This document shows, in pieces, positions 48,539-59,023 of a DNA stretch of 64,000 nt. Both the position numbers and the translations under genes were made by a program. Every line of letters begins with the position of its first letter. Position 1 is the stretch's first letter. The notes beneath the pieces are model-generated. The model saw only the letters and a list, made by a program, of their open reading frames with translations. It was not told the origin of the DNA and ran no database searches. The stretch is from positions 32,801 to 96,800 of the forward strand of contig JABGOU010000009.1 in the NCBI GenBank assembly GCA_018645325.1, read 5' to 3'. Origin of the DNA: Desulfobacula sp. Lineage in GTDB: Bacteria > Desulfobacterota > Desulfobacteria > Desulfobacterales > Desulfobacteraceae.

Positions 48539-51161
48539 AAGCCAATTCTTTTAATCTGTCTTTGCTGAAGTATTTTAAATACAATTTGTCATTTTCATCC
48601 ATGAACAGGTCCAGGAGTCTGGGATCAAATGATTTCCCCCTTTCTTCATTCATAACCTGTATGGCTTTTTCAAGGGGCATGGCATCTCGATAAGGCCTTT
48701 CTGAAGTAATGGCATCCCAGAAATCCGCAATGGTGGAAATCCTGGCCTCAATGGGGATATCTGTTTTGCTGATACCGCAGGGATACCCTTTCCCATTCCA
48801 TTTTTCCTGGTGATAATACGCTATATTTACTGCTATCGGCGCAATCTTAAGCTTTGACAAAAGATTCTTCCCAATTACAGGGTGGGTCTTGATATGATCA
48901 AACTCTTCCTTCGTGAGCTTGTCGGGTTTATTGAGCACCTCGTCCTTTATACCAATTTTTCCCACGTCATGAACAATAGTGCCCATAAATATATCATTTG
49001 TCAGGGTATCGGGTAGATCGGCCTTTATGGCAAGATCCCTTGCAAAATTTGCAACCCGCTCAACATGACCTCCAGTATATTTGTCTTTTGACTCTATAAC
49101 AGAGGCAAGAACCATTAGAAAAATTTCAAGTTGCTCCGACCTTGTTGTCTCTCGTTCCAGTCTATGAAGACTGAGTACATTTTTCACTCTTGCCTGAAGT
49201 TCAAGATGGTGGAAAGGCTTTGTCAGATAATCATCAGCACCTAATTGAAGAGACTTTATCCTGTCATCCTGTTCAATTAGTGAGGTGATAATAATGACGG
49301 GAAGAGTTGCTGTCTTTTTATGGGTCCTGATGGTTTCAAGCAGGGTATATCCATCCATAATCGGCATCATGATATCTGAAATAACCAGATCCGGAAGGGT
49401 TCCCTCCTGGATGACTTCCCAGGCTGCCTGGCCATTGGATGCAATAAACAGTGTATATCCTTTTAATGCAATGCTTAAAAATTCCTGTATACCTGTGTTA
49501 TCTTCAGCAATAAGAATAACACCCATGGAATTTTTGGGCAGTATTTTTTTTATGTTTTTTTGAGAGGAAAGGGGTTTATCCGATGCAGAAATCCGGATGA
49601 TATCTTTATTGTTAATTTTAGCAAGGTCGGTCACCCTTCGATCTTTTTGTCGTCTTTCATTTGACCCATAGTCCATCTGCTTTGTACGGCGCTCTTTTTC
49701 ACGGTTTTCTAAAACAGATTCTGCCTCTTGTTTCTCAAGATCCATGGGCAGTTTTATTGTAAAAATGGTTCCCTTGCTCTCAACACTTTCAACCAAAATA
49801 CTGCCGTGCATTATCTCAACACAATCTTTGACAATGGCAAGTCCTAGACCTGTGCCTTCATATTTTCTTGTACTGGAGCTGTCTCCCTGATGAAATCTCT
49901 GGAAGATATTTTTAAGGACTTTAGGGGACATTCCAATTCCTGTATCTTCAACTTTAATGACCATCCACTCATTTGTTTTTTGCAGAGCGACACGGATTTT
50001 GCCTTTTTCTGTAAATTTATAGGCATTCCTGATCAGGTTGTTTAAAATATCCTTTAGTTTGTCCTTATCTATGAAAATATTTCCAATTTCTGATTCACAG
50101 GCATAATCAAGGTCAATTTTACTTTGGTCTGTTAGCCCCTTGAAACTGGATACAATTTGAGAAATGTCATTATCAATATCCGTTTCAATTAAAACAAGTT
50201 TTTGCATTCCTGCATCAAACTTTGAAATTTTGAGCAGCTCATTTATTTTTTCGGTTAGATTCAGAGTTTGAAGACCGACTTTGTCGATTATTTTCATCAA
50301 GTTGTCAGGGACCTTCCCTGATTCCCCTTCAATTATAAAATCTGTCCATCCGCGAATTAATGTCAACGGTGTTCTCAGTTCATGGGTAACATTGGCTATA
50401 AAATCTTTTTTGACCCGGGCAGATTCCTCCAGGGCGGTAATGGAATCTTTTAACTGGACTGTTTTTAATGCTACTCGTTTTTCAAGTGTCAGGTTCAATG
50501 TCATGAAATGGGATATAACAAATACCAGCATACTGAAAGACAGAAAGAAAACGCCAATAGGGTACAATTGGATATTCAGTTTATTTACAACAAAAGGATA
50601 ATTTAAAACATAATCAAGAGCTGAGAAACAAAATAAAATAGTTGAGATAAAAAAGAATTTTAATTGTGCCCGTTTTATGGGATTTTTTTCTTCTTTCAAT
50701 ACCCGGTATAATATAAAAAAAATTATAGCCATTAAAATGCAGACCATCATCATGTATACGACATGGAGGATTCCTGCTTCAGGGTAATAGCCAAAGGCCT
50801 GGAGATAGGCTCCCTTTATGAAAAGATCACTTGCCCACAAACTGATCAAAAAACCAATACTGGCAGCATAAAACCAGGTCAGTGGTTTTTTGGAAAGATC
50901 TAGATAATGGACCACTGTTTCATAGAAGACTACTGGAAGAAAAATGATCCCGGAGTATCCAATTTTACAGATTAAATCTGAATAATTGCTGCTATTGAGT
51001 GAAAAAAGGACAAACCAGGAAAACTGCCAGTGAAAAGTGAAATAACAGAATCTTAAAAATACGCCCCGCAGTTTTCCTTTGGAAATAAAATATACAGTAA
51101 TACCCAGGCCCAAAAAAAGAATAGAAGAAAATAAGGGGAGGATGGCGCTAAGGTATTGCAT
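48537..51161 (-). CDS. Hybrid histidine kinase-response regulator with HD-GYP output
   Basis: 874 residues. N-terminal membrane sensor with about seven helices (1-225); HisKA with NVTHELRTPLTL (about 250-315); HATPase with the N-box LNNLIRNAYKF, DTGIGMS and GTGLGLA; receiver with SDIMMPIMDGY (about 545-660); and an HD-GYP domain (about 675-865) with IVHDVGKIGI and the GYP-type loop GKGYPCGI. The last should hydrolyse cyclic di-GMP. The architecture joins sensing, phosphorelay and c-di-GMP breakdown in one chain. Seven bases downstream of the PilZ-hotdog gene on the same strand. Confidence 0.93.
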   Translation of the reverse strand: MQYLSAILPLFSSILFLGLGITVYFISKGKLRGVFLRFCYFTFHWQFSWFVLFSLNSSNYSDLICKIGYSGIIFLPVVFYETVVHYLDLSKKPLTWFYAASIGFLISLWASDLFIKGAYLQAFGYYPEAGILHVVYMMMVCILMAIIFFILYRVLKEEKNPIKRAQLKFFFISTILFCFSALDYVLNYPFVVNKLNIQLYPIGVFFLSFSMLVFVISHFMTLNLTLEKRVALKTVQLKDSITALEESARVKKDFIANVTHELRTPLTLIRGWTDFIIEGESGKVPDNLMKIIDKVGLQTLNLTEKINELLKISKFDAGMQKLVLIETDIDNDISQIVSSFKGLTDQSKIDLDYACESEIGNIFIDKDKLKDILNNLIRNAYKFTEKGKIRVALQKTNEWMVIKVEDTGIGMSPKVLKNIFQRFHQGDSSSTRKYEGTGLGLAIVKDCVEIMHGSILVESVESKGTIFTIKLPMDLEKQEAESVLENREKERRTKQMDYGSNERRQKDRRVTDLAKINNKDIIRISASDKPLSSQKNIKKILPKNSMGVILIAEDNTGIQEFLSIALKGYTLFIASNGQAAWEVIQEGTLPDLVISDIMMPIMDGYTLLETIRTHKKTATLPVIIITSLIEQDDRIKSLQLGADDYLTKPFHHLELQARVKNVLSLHRLERETTRSEQLEIFLMVLASVIESKDKYTGGHVERVANFARDLAIKADLPDTLTNDIFMGTIVHDVGKIGIKDEVLNKPDKLTKEEFDHIKTHPVIGKNLLSKLKIAPIAVNIAYYHQEKWNGKGYPCGISKTDIPIEARISTIADFWDAITSERPYRDAMPLEKAIQVMNEERGKSFDPRLLDLFMDENDKLYLKYFSKDRLKELA

Positions 51162-51167
51162 TAGCGA

Positions 51168-51896
51168 TTAATTCTCAAAAGTCTGGTAAAAATCCAGGGG
51201 TCCTAATAATTCTTGTGGAAGCCTCATTACTTTACCCTTGGAACTTACGACACAAAATCGTTGATAGCCTTTGCCTACAATTTTTCCTGTGGCTTTATTT
51301 TTAAAGGTAATATTTAATTTACAGGTTGCCGCATTTATATCTGATGTCGTGAGCTCAAGCAATAATACATCACCGAAATAGGCATTGCTGACAAATTTAT
51401 TGTAAGTATCTATAGTAACCAGTCTAACCTGGGTTTTGGCAAGCATTTCATGAAGATCCGGAACGGAAGCCAATAAAAATTTTTCCCGGATAGTGCCCTG
51501 GTATTCAATATAATTGCTGAAGTATACGTTTCCAAATACATTGGTATCTTTGAGAGTCACCATGATTTCCGAAGTGAAAATTCGATTTTCACCATATATT
51601 TTAAATGCCTGGAATTGATTTTTAATATAGTCATTGAAAAAATTTTCTTTTGAATTTTCAATGTCTAAAATTTTGAATCCCACACCGGCCTCATTTTCCC
51701 ATTGAGGTTCACAGTTTATCCCAATGGTTTTGCGGCCCATTAATCTTAATTTAATAGTAAATTTTTTTTTGGGGATTTTTTGGTCTGTTTTTAAAAAACC
51801 TCCAGATGTGGAAATATTTTCGATTACACAGGTGTCGTCATCTAAAACCGCTTCAATAGGTTTTTGTACACGCGGAGCTCTCAGTGTCATTAACAT
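51168..51896 (-). CDS. PilZ-hotdog thioesterase fusion protein
   Basis: 242 residues. N-terminal PilZ (about 1-95): LRAPRVQKPIEA followed by ENISTSGGFL, the NxSxxG motif that binds c-di-GMP. C-terminal half is a 4HBT/hotdog domain with DTNVFGNVYFSNYIEY, whose Asp sits where YbgC-type acyl-CoA thioesterases have their catalytic acid. Paired upstream of the HD-GYP kinase, it may be a c-di-GMP-controlled thioesterase; this is inference. No transmembrane segment. Confidence 0.75.
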   Translation of the reverse strand: MLMTLRAPRVQKPIEAVLDDDTCVIENISTSGGFLKTDQKIPKKKFTIKLRLMGRKTIGINCEPQWENEAGVGFKILDIENSKENFFNDYIKNQFQAFKIYGENRIFTSEIMVTLKDTNVFGNVYFSNYIEYQGTIREKFLLASVPDLHEMLAKTQVRLVTIDTYNKFVSNAYFGDVLLLELTTSDINAATCKLNITFKNKATGKIVGKGYQRFCVVSSKGKVMRLPQELLGPLDFYQTFEN

Positions 51897-52226
51897 TTTT
51901 AGCCCACTCCTCTGTTATCTTTAGTTAAACTAAATAATTGCTTTATCATTTAAAACAGCCAAGCCAATTACAGCCAACAGAAAAAGATTTTAAATATAGT
52001 TGAACTCCCATCAATAATAATACTTGTATATTCAACTATCATTATGAAGTCAACAGTTTGAGTAAAATATTTTATAATTTTATAGGAAGGTTTAATGGCT
52101 TATATTAGATACCTTTGAAATTTCTTTTCAAAAGTTCAATCTTAGTATATAGAAATGGGTCAAAAGCAATTTTAACTTTGTTTGTTGGAACCCTATATAA
52201 GCTGGTGTCAAAAAAAGGTATTGATT
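51897..52226. other. Divergent intergenic region with an inverted repeat
   Basis: 330 AT-rich bases between the PilZ gene (minus) and the efflux adaptor (plus). Arms ATAGTTGAA (51996-52004) and TTCAACTAT (52031-52039) form a perfect 9-bp inverted repeat 26 bases apart, possibly an operator. No gene is seen. Confidence 0.5.
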
Positions 52227-53528
52227 ATGAAAAAAGGGTCAGGGATTAAGAAATCAACTTCATTTTTTTTAAGATTTTTAAGGGTTATTCTTATTTTGGC
52301 AATTGCCATTGCGCTGGCGAAATTGTTGATTTCCTTAAAAAAGGAACCTGAGAAGAATGAAATCAAAAAAACTCCTCCCAGTGTGAAGATAATGATTGCG
52401 GAACCTGTCTCAAAAGTCATGACGGTGGAGGCTTTTGGTACTGTGAAACCCAGAAAACTTGTAAGGATTGCCGTGGAAGTACCAGGGAGAATCGATTATA
52501 TTCATCCCTCCTTTATTGAGGGTGGAGAAATTTTTAAGGGCGACCTTCTGGTAAGGATAGATCAAAGATCCTATAAACTGAACAGGCAGGCCGGGCAGGT
52601 TCGAATCAGGCAGGCAAAAGCAGATATTGGAAGCTTAAACCAGGATATTGAAAATTTGAAAAATGATATCAAGCTTTCCAAAGCAAATAGGGATCTTGCC
52701 AAAAAAGAGCTTGAGAGAGTCAAGGCATTGAGCAAAAATCAATTTGCTTCCAAAAACAGTCTTGATAGATCTGAACAGCAATATCTTCAGGCAAAGATAG
52801 TCTTGCAGAATATCAATAACAGGCTCTCATTAACCAACTCATTAATGGAGCAGAAAAAAGCCGCTCTGACCATGGCCCGGGTTGATTTCCAAAAAGCAGA
52901 CCTTGCACTTGAGAAAACCCAAATTAAATCAGATTTTAACGGTTTGATTCTTGATAAATTTGTTGAACAGGGGGAATATGTCAACACGGGCCAGACCCTG
53001 GGATCGATATATGAAAAAGACAGCCTGGATGTGGATGTGAGCATTCCTTTGGAACAAATGGAATGGATTGAATCCTTTTTTGAAAACGGTAAAACACCGG
53101 ATGCAAAAGTGATGGTGCAAGGCTTTGGAAATATGAAATCATATGCCTGGAATGCTAAAGTCGCACGGATAAAAGCAAAAATTGATGAAAAGACTAGAAC
53201 ATTGCCCATGACAATAGAAATAAAAAATACGGACCTGCAAATAAAAAATATTTTCAATTTAAAGCCTGGTACATTTGTTAAATGCAGTATTACAGGAAAA
53301 ACATATGAGAATATTTACGTGCTGAAAAGGTATCTGTTAAAAAGCGGTAATATCCTTTTTACAGTGAATGACAATCATTTGAAAATGAAAAAAGTGAATG
53401 TTTTAAGAAATTTTGAAGAAGAAATGTATATTGACAGCGGCCTTGCCCCCGGCGATAAAATTATTTTTTCTCCCCTTCCCGGTGCCCTTGAGGGAATGGC
53501 ACTTACGATCAAACAAAATGGGAAATAA
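52227..53528 (+). CDS. RND efflux periplasmic adaptor (HlyD/MFP family)
   Basis: About 433 residues from the ATG at 52227 (AAAGGT upstream). One N-terminal membrane anchor (about 15-35); lipoyl-like halves around VPGRIDYIHPSFIEGG and LDKFVEQGEYVNTGQ; a long coiled-coil hairpin (about 130-235) and a beta-barrel C-terminus. Links the inner-membrane pump encoded next to an outer-membrane channel; no tolC is in the window. Four bases before the pump gene. Confidence 0.92.
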   Translation: MKKGSGIKKSTSFFLRFLRVILILAIAIALAKLLISLKKEPEKNEIKKTPPSVKIMIAEPVSKVMTVEAFGTVKPRKLVRIAVEVPGRIDYIHPSFIEGGEIFKGDLLVRIDQRSYKLNRQAGQVRIRQAKADIGSLNQDIENLKNDIKLSKANRDLAKKELERVKALSKNQFASKNSLDRSEQQYLQAKIVLQNINNRLSLTNSLMEQKKAALTMARVDFQKADLALEKTQIKSDFNGLILDKFVEQGEYVNTGQTLGSIYEKDSLDVDVSIPLEQMEWIESFFENGKTPDAKVMVQGFGNMKSYAWNAKVARIKAKIDEKTRTLPMTIEIKNTDLQIKNIFNLKPGTFVKCSITGKTYENIYVLKRYLLKSGNILFTVNDNHLKMKKVNVLRNFEEEMYIDSGLAPGDKIIFSPLPGALEGMALTIKQNGK

Positions 53529-53531
53529 AAT

Positions 53532-56500
53532 ATGAAAGCCTTTGGTCAATGGTCTGTGGAACACAGGGTTTCTGTAAACCTTATCATGATCTTTCTGATC
53601 GTGGCAGGGCTGTACACTGTATTAAATATGAAACGCGAACTGTTCCCCGTATTTTCTCTTGATATGATCGATATCGGTGTAACCTACCCCGGGGCATCCC
53701 CGGAGGAAACCGAAGAAGGGATCTGTATCAAGATCGAAGAAAAGCTTAAAAGCCTTGAAGATGTAAAAACAATGTACTCAACTGCTCTTGAAGGACATGG
53801 ATCTGTAACACTGGAACTTTCCGCAGGAACAGATATTAATGAAAAGCTCGATGAAATAAGAACCCTGATAGACCAAATTGACTCATTTCCAGAAGAAGCC
53901 AAAGATCCTGTTATTACAGAGATAAAAAACAATGATCCGGCCATCTACCTGGCCATCTATGGCGATGTTGATGAAAAGGTATTGCGGGATACTGCCGAGA
54001 AAATAAGGGATGACCTTGTTGAAACAGATAATATTTCCCTTGCAAGCCTCATAGGTGTCAGAGGCTATGAAATATCCGTTGAAGTGTCAGAAGAAAATTT
54101 GAGGCAATTTAACCTGTCCTTTGATCAGGTGTCAATGGCAGTGAAAACAGGAAGCCTTGATCTGCCGGGCGGCAAAATTAAGACAAAAGGCGGAGAGTTC
54201 CTTGTCCGGGCAAAGGGAAAACTCTATACGGGAGAAGAGTTTGAAAGGGTTCCCGTGCTTACAAGAGAAGATGGGACAACCATTAAACTTGGGGACGTTG
54301 CAAGAATAATTGACGGATTTGAAGATACAGACATTAAAGCAAGGTTTAATGGAAAACCTGCTGCACTTGTTGTTGTTCGGAGAACGGACAGCCAGGATAC
54401 CATTGCCATTTCAAAAACTGTTAAAGCTTATATTGAAACACATAAGGATTCTCTTCCAAAGGGCATCACCCTGGGTTTTTGGTTTGATATGGCGGAAATG
54501 GTCCAGGGCAGGATTGATCTTTTATTGAAAAATGGTCTCCAGGGAATATTGCTGGTATTTATTGTATTGGCACTCTTCCTTGATCTTGGGCTTGCTTTCT
54601 GGGTATCATCGGGGATTCCTATTTCATTTATGGGGGCTTTCCTTGTTTTGAGTTATTTTGGTGCTTCAATAAACATGCTGTCACTGTTCGGGTTTATCAT
54701 GACATTGGGAATTTTGGTGGATGATGCCATTATTGTCGGAGAAAATGTCTACACCCATTATAAAACGGGTAAATCCGCGAAAGCTGCAGTGATTGACAGC
54801 ATTACCCAGATAGGGGCGCCTGTTGTGATGGCGGTTACCACAACCATTGTTGCATTCACACCTTTGATGCATATTGCGGGAATTATGGGAAAGTTCATCT
54901 TTATCATGCCCCAGGCCGTGATCTGTATTCTTGCCTTTTCTCTTGTGGAGGCTTTTATTATTCTCCCGGCTCATCTTTACCATGCATTAACACCACCGAA
55001 AAAAAATAAAGCTTTGATATACAGGGTCTGTTTTTTCTGGTTGGAATGGCTGAAAAAAGATATTTTTGATGCCCACAACTGGATGCGGGACAAAGTTGAA
55101 AAAATTTTAAATGTTTTTATCTATTCAATCTATACTCCTGTTTTGAAATATTGCGTAAAAAACAGATATTTTACTCTGGCCATTGGGTTTGGTATACTGA
55201 TAGTCAGCATTGGGCTTTTGGCAGGAGGGCACGTGCCCTTTGTGTTTTTCCCGAAAACCGACAGTAACTGGATTGTTTCAGAGATTATATATCCTCTGGG
55301 AACTCCCTTTGAAGCCACTGAAAAAACAATAAAACAGATTGAAAAAGGGGCTTTTGAACTTAATGATTTTTTCAGGAAAAGGGTGGTGGATGGTGAAGAT
55401 CTGATCGTTAATAATTTTTCACAGGTGGGTATCATCCCCAGGAGAGACTGGAAACCCGGCGTATTAGGTGGCCATTGCGGGGAGGCCTGGATAGAGATCC
55501 AGTCAGCATCAAAGCGACCTGATATTTCCGCACCTGAAGTAACTGCAAAATGGCGGGAGCTTACCGGGGATATCCTGGGTTCAGAACAGCTCACCTTCTC
55601 CATTATCGGCGGTGGACCCGGTGGAAATCCAATAGAAATTCAATTAAAGGGCAAAGACCTTGAACAGCTTGAACTTGCAGCAGATGAGCTGAAGGAGGAA
55701 GTTGCAAAATATCCGGGAACCTTTGATATCACGGATAACTTCAGGCCGGGCAAAATGGAGAAACGGATTCACATTAAAAAAGGTGCTGAATCCTTAGGCA
55801 TTACAATGGCGGATATTGCCACACAGATCCGGCAGGCCTATTATGGGGATGAAGCTTTAAAGATCCAGAGAGGCAAGGATGATATAAAGGTTATGGTACG
55901 GTACTCTCAAAAAGAGAGGGAATCTGAAGCCAGTATTGATACCTTAAGGATCAGAACCCGGGATGGAAGAGAAATACCATTAAATCAGGTGGCTGATATT
56001 GAAATGAAAAGAGGGTATTCGACCATTCAGCGGGTAGACAGGAAAAGAATTATTACGGTTATTTCCGATATTAATGAAGATGTTGCCAATGCCAGGGAAA
56101 TTGTTGAAGATCTGAAAAAGAATTATCTTGATAGCCTTGTTAATCGATTTCCAGGGGTGATCTATGATCTGGAAGGCCAGGCCAAAAGGACTGAAGAATC
56201 TATTGACAGCCTTAAGTTAGGATTTTCTCTTGCGGCAATGCTTATATTTTTACTTCTGGCCAGCCAGTTCAGATCTTATATTCAGCCGTTAATTATCATG
56301 ACGGCCATTCCCTTTGGACTCATCGGTGCAATTATCGGACACTATTTCATGAACCTTGATATAACCATGATCAGTATATTCGGGATTGTCGCTCTCTCGG
56401 GAATCGTGGTGAATGATTCTTTGATTTTAATAGATTTTATAAATTCAAAGGTCAGGAAAGGTTCAAGAGTTTTTGATTCAGTTATTGATGCAGGGCAAAA

Positions 56501-56747
56501 CAGGTTCAGGCCTGTTCTGCTGACATCGGTGACAACTGTTGCAGGCCTTTTTCCTCTTCTTTTAGAAACCAGTTTCCAGGCACAGTTTTTAATTCCAATG
56601 GCTGTCAGTATCAGCTTTGGCCTTATGGCAGCCACCATTTTAACCCTTGTTTTTGTTCCATCTTTGTACGTGGTCATCAATGATATGGTGGGGATTTTTA
56701 TTTCTCAGGATGATGAAAGCGGATTAAGTGAGATTGAATCCTCATAA
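53532..56747 (+). CDS. RND-family multidrug/solute efflux pump
   Basis: 1071 residues with the usual two sets of six transmembrane helices and two large periplasmic loops. The proton-relay Asp pair is present in GILVDDAIIVGENV, and the second half has the matching GIVALSGIVVNDSLI segment. Belongs to the AcrB/MexF-like hydrophobe group; the substrate cannot be told. Forms an operon with the adaptor. Confidence 0.94.
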   Translation: MKAFGQWSVEHRVSVNLIMIFLIVAGLYTVLNMKRELFPVFSLDMIDIGVTYPGASPEETEEGICIKIEEKLKSLEDVKTMYSTALEGHGSVTLELSAGTDINEKLDEIRTLIDQIDSFPEEAKDPVITEIKNNDPAIYLAIYGDVDEKVLRDTAEKIRDDLVETDNISLASLIGVRGYEISVEVSEENLRQFNLSFDQVSMAVKTGSLDLPGGKIKTKGGEFLVRAKGKLYTGEEFERVPVLTREDGTTIKLGDVARIIDGFEDTDIKARFNGKPAALVVVRRTDSQDTIAISKTVKAYIETHKDSLPKGITLGFWFDMAEMVQGRIDLLLKNGLQGILLVFIVLALFLDLGLAFWVSSGIPISFMGAFLVLSYFGASINMLSLFGFIMTLGILVDDAIIVGENVYTHYKTGKSAKAAVIDSITQIGAPVVMAVTTTIVAFTPLMHIAGIMGKFIFIMPQAVICILAFSLVEAFIILPAHLYHALTPPKKNKALIYRVCFFWLEWLKKDIFDAHNWMRDKVEKILNVFIYSIYTPVLKYCVKNRYFTLAIGFGILIVSIGLLAGGHVPFVFFPKTDSNWIVSEIIYPLGTPFEATEKTIKQIEKGAFELNDFFRKRVVDGEDLIVNNFSQVGIIPRRDWKPGVLGGHCGEAWIEIQSASKRPDISAPEVTAKWRELTGDILGSEQLTFSIIGGGPGGNPIEIQLKGKDLEQLELAADELKEEVAKYPGTFDITDNFRPGKMEKRIHIKKGAESLGITMADIATQIRQAYYGDEALKIQRGKDDIKVMVRYSQKERESEASIDTLRIRTRDGREIPLNQVADIEMKRGYSTIQRVDRKRIITVISDINEDVANAREIVEDLKKNYLDSLVNRFPGVIYDLEGQAKRTEESIDSLKLGFSLAAMLIFLLLASQFRSYIQPLIIMTAIPFGLIGAIIGHYFMNLDITMISIFGIVALSGIVVNDSLILIDFINSKVRKGSRVFDSVIDAGQNRFRPVLLTSVTTVAGLFPLLLETSFQAQFLIPMAVSISFGLMAATILTLVFVPSLYVVINDMVGIFISQDDESGLSEIESS

Positions 56748-56748
56748 T

Positions 56749-56798
56749 GCGAACTAAGGGCCATGGGCCGCCTTGGTCTTTGACCCTGGGTTGTTCGC
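56749..56798 (+). other. Hairpin between the efflux pump and methyltransferase genes
   Basis: Outer arms GCGAAC (56749-56754) and GTTCGC (56793-56798) pair perfectly; inside, AGGG/CCCT and a GGGCCATGGGCC near-palindrome add structure. No T-run follows, so it may act on mRNA stability or partial termination. Confidence 0.45.
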
Positions 56799-56827
56799 CC
56801 ATAACAAAACATCAAATAGAGGGTAAA

Positions 56828-57715
56828 ATGAGTAATATGGATACTATATTTAATAAAAATTTTTGGATCAGCCAATGGGAAAATGATAAAAAGAACGATA
56901 CTTTTAACGTTCATAAAGGATTTTCCACCCCGGAATACTGGGATAAGGCAGCCCCCACCTACAATCAAAATAAAGATGAGGTAAAAAATCGTCGATTAGA
57001 AAAGACAGTATTATTTTTAAAACAAAGCAATCTTTTGTTTAAGGGTATGAAAGTCCTTGACATAGGGTGCGGGACCGGAATGCTTGCCATTGAACTGGCA
57101 AAACATGGCGCAAAGGTAACTGCCCTTGATTTTTCAAAAGGGATGCTGGAAAAATTCAGACAGGATATTACGCCTGATATCAAAAATAATATTTCAGTTT
57201 TTTATGAAGATTGGCACAAAATAGATATAGAATCAAAAGGATGGGAAAAAAACTTTGATCTTGTTATTGCATTCATGTCTCCGGGAGTTGCAAGCCCAGA
57301 AGCCTTTTTTAAAATGATGCAATGTTCGAAAAATGGATGTGCCATAAGAGGATGGGCTGCAAAAAGAACCCATCCCATACTTTCAGATCTCTGGAAAAAA
57401 ATAATGAAAACCCCTCTCGAAGATAAACCCCAGAGCATTTTGTACAAGATAAATCTCTTGTTTTCGCTGGGAATTTTTCCTGAAATTACTTTTGATGAGA
57501 TTGAATGGGATAAAACAAGCCGTGTGAAAGAAGAGTTTGAGCAGCAGATGGCCTTTTTCAATAAAGTAAGTAAAAAATCTTATTTGGAACTTGAAGAAAT
57601 TATTTATCCCTATATAGAAAGCCTGTCAGAAAACAATTATATTAAAAGGCATCATAAGGGATTGACTGCAACGGCTGTTTGGAAAGTTGATGCTGCAATG
57701 GTTTTAAATCAATAG
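56828..57715 (+). CDS. Class I SAM-dependent methyltransferase
   Basis: About 295 residues from the ATG at 56828, with GAGGG upstream; a longer frame from 56747 is read through the hairpin and is rejected. Rossmann motif [13 protein letters not shown] and motif [13 protein letters not shown] are clear. The C-terminal half is not recognised. Substrate unknown; transcribed after the efflux genes. Confidence 0.85.
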   Translation: MSNMDTIFNKNFWISQWENDKKNDTFNVHKGFSTPEYWDKAAPTYNQNKDEVKNRRLEKTVLFLKQSNLLFKGMKVLDIGCGTGMLAIELAKHGAKVTALDFSKGMLEKFRQDITPDIKNNISVFYEDWHKIDIESKGWEKNFDLVIAFMSPGVASPEAFFKMMQCSKNGCAIRGWAAKRTHPILSDLWKKIMKTPLEDKPQSILYKINLLFSLGIFPEITFDEIEWDKTSRVKEEFEQQMAFFNKVSKKSYLELEEIIYPYIESLSENNYIKRHHKGLTATAVWKVDAAMVLNQ

Positions 57716-58806
57716 ATAACCTTCGTGGTTTTGGCATCAAACAAATGCATTTCATCTAAGTTCATGCCAAGATTAATCTCTTCGTTTGCCCTGACAATCT
57801 TTCTTCCTTCACTCCTTGATAAAACCTTGATTCCCTTAATATCCACATGCAGTTGAGTTTCATTTCCCAGGGGCTCAACAACCATGACTTTTGCTTTGAA
57901 TCTCCATTCTTCGGGAACCTGTGTATGGGTATTTATCGGTGCGATCTCTTCAGCTCTAAGCCCGAATATAACTTTTTGATCTTGAACAAGCCCGGTTCCT
58001 TCCTTATCCGGAACAGGAATCAGAAGACCGTCCTCAAACCGGACAAAGGTATTATTTGATTCTTTATTAATAATACATTCAACAAGGTTCATTGGAGGGG
58101 TGCCGATAAATCCTGCAACAAATGTGTTTTGCGGCTTTGAAAAAAGGTCAATAGGGGTGCCGACCTGTTCTATATATCCATCCCTTAGAACAACAATCCG
58201 ATCAGCCAGGGTCATGGCTTCTACCTGGTCATGGGTAACATAAATCATGGTGGAATTTACCCTTTGGTGCAGCATTTTTATTTCTGCCCTCATCTGGATA
58301 CGAAGCTTGGCATCAAGATTTGACAAAGGTTCATCAAAAAGGAAAATAGAAGGTTTCCTTACCATGGCACGACCCATGGCAACACGTTGGCGCTGTCCAC
58401 CGGAGAGCTCATGAGGCTTTCTTAACAAAAGGTCTTCAAGGCCCAGAATAAGCCCGACTTCTTCAACCCTTTGCTTAATTTCGTCCTTGGGTGTTTTCAT
58501 CAGTTTTAACCCAAAGGACATATTCTCAAACACATTCATATGGGGATAAAGGGCATAATTCTGAAATACCATGGCAAGGCCCCGGTCCTTTGGAGCAATA
58601 TCATTAACTATTTTATCATCAATGGAAATCGTGCCATGGGTTATCTCCTCCAACCCTGCAACCATTCTGAGCAAAGTTGATTTGCCGCACCCTGAAGGCC
58701 CTACAAGAACAATGAATTCCTTGTCCTTTATATCAAGGTTTAATTCATGAATCACCTCTGTTTTACCATACTTTTTGATAATATTCTTAAAGTTAAGCTC
58801 AGCCAT
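57709..58806 (-). CDS. ugpC: ABC transporter ATPase, UgpC/MalK type
   Basis: 365 residues. Walker [10 protein letters not shown], signature [14 protein letters not shown], Walker [13 protein letters not shown] and the switch His in THDQ. The C-terminal OB-like domain (about 240-360) is that of MalK/UgpC ATPases. Divergent from ugpB, so the importer is encoded from two promoters in one spacer. Confidence 0.95.
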   Translation of the reverse strand: MAELNFKNIIKKYGKTEVIHELNLDIKDKEFIVLVGPSGCGKSTLLRMVAGLEEITHGTISIDDKIVNDIAPKDRGLAMVFQNYALYPHMNVFENMSFGLKLMKTPKDEIKQRVEEVGLILGLEDLLLRKPHELSGGQRQRVAMGRAMVRKPSIFLFDEPLSNLDAKLRIQMRAEIKMLHQRVNSTMIYVTHDQVEAMTLADRIVVLRDGYIEQVGTPIDLFSKPQNTFVAGFIGTPPMNLVECIINKESNNTFVRFEDGLLIPVPDKEGTGLVQDQKVIFGLRAEEIAPINTHTQVPEEWRFKAKVMVVEPLGNETQLHVDIKGIKVLSRSEGRKIVRANEEINLGMNLDEMHLFDAKTTKVIY

Positions 58807-58904
58807 TTAAAATCCTGATTCCTATATTTTTTTATATTTTTAATGATAATAAAACTATAAAAATTACTATTATGCAAATCTTTTTTAGAAAAAAAAATTT
58901 AATC

Positions 58905-58933
58905 TTGACTCTTTAGCAATATCTTATTAAATC
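58905..58933 (+). promoter_or_regulatory. Possible ugpB promoter
   Basis: TTGACT (58905-58910), 17 bases, TAAATC (58928-58933), in the 217-base spacer between ugpC and ugpB; AAGGAGG precedes the ugpB ATG. Weak match, supported by position. Confidence 0.35.
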
Positions 58934-59023
58934 TCAGTGTATGCAGGAAAAATAAAATCTATTTTTATTTTACTATGATCAATTAATAAGTTTCCCAACA
59001 ATTCAGGTAAGGAGGAAGATTAA

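Noticed and set aside
52590-52615. tRNA T-loop-like sequence (GGTTCGAATC)
   Set aside because: It is inside the efflux adaptor gene and no acceptor or anticodon stem can be built around it.
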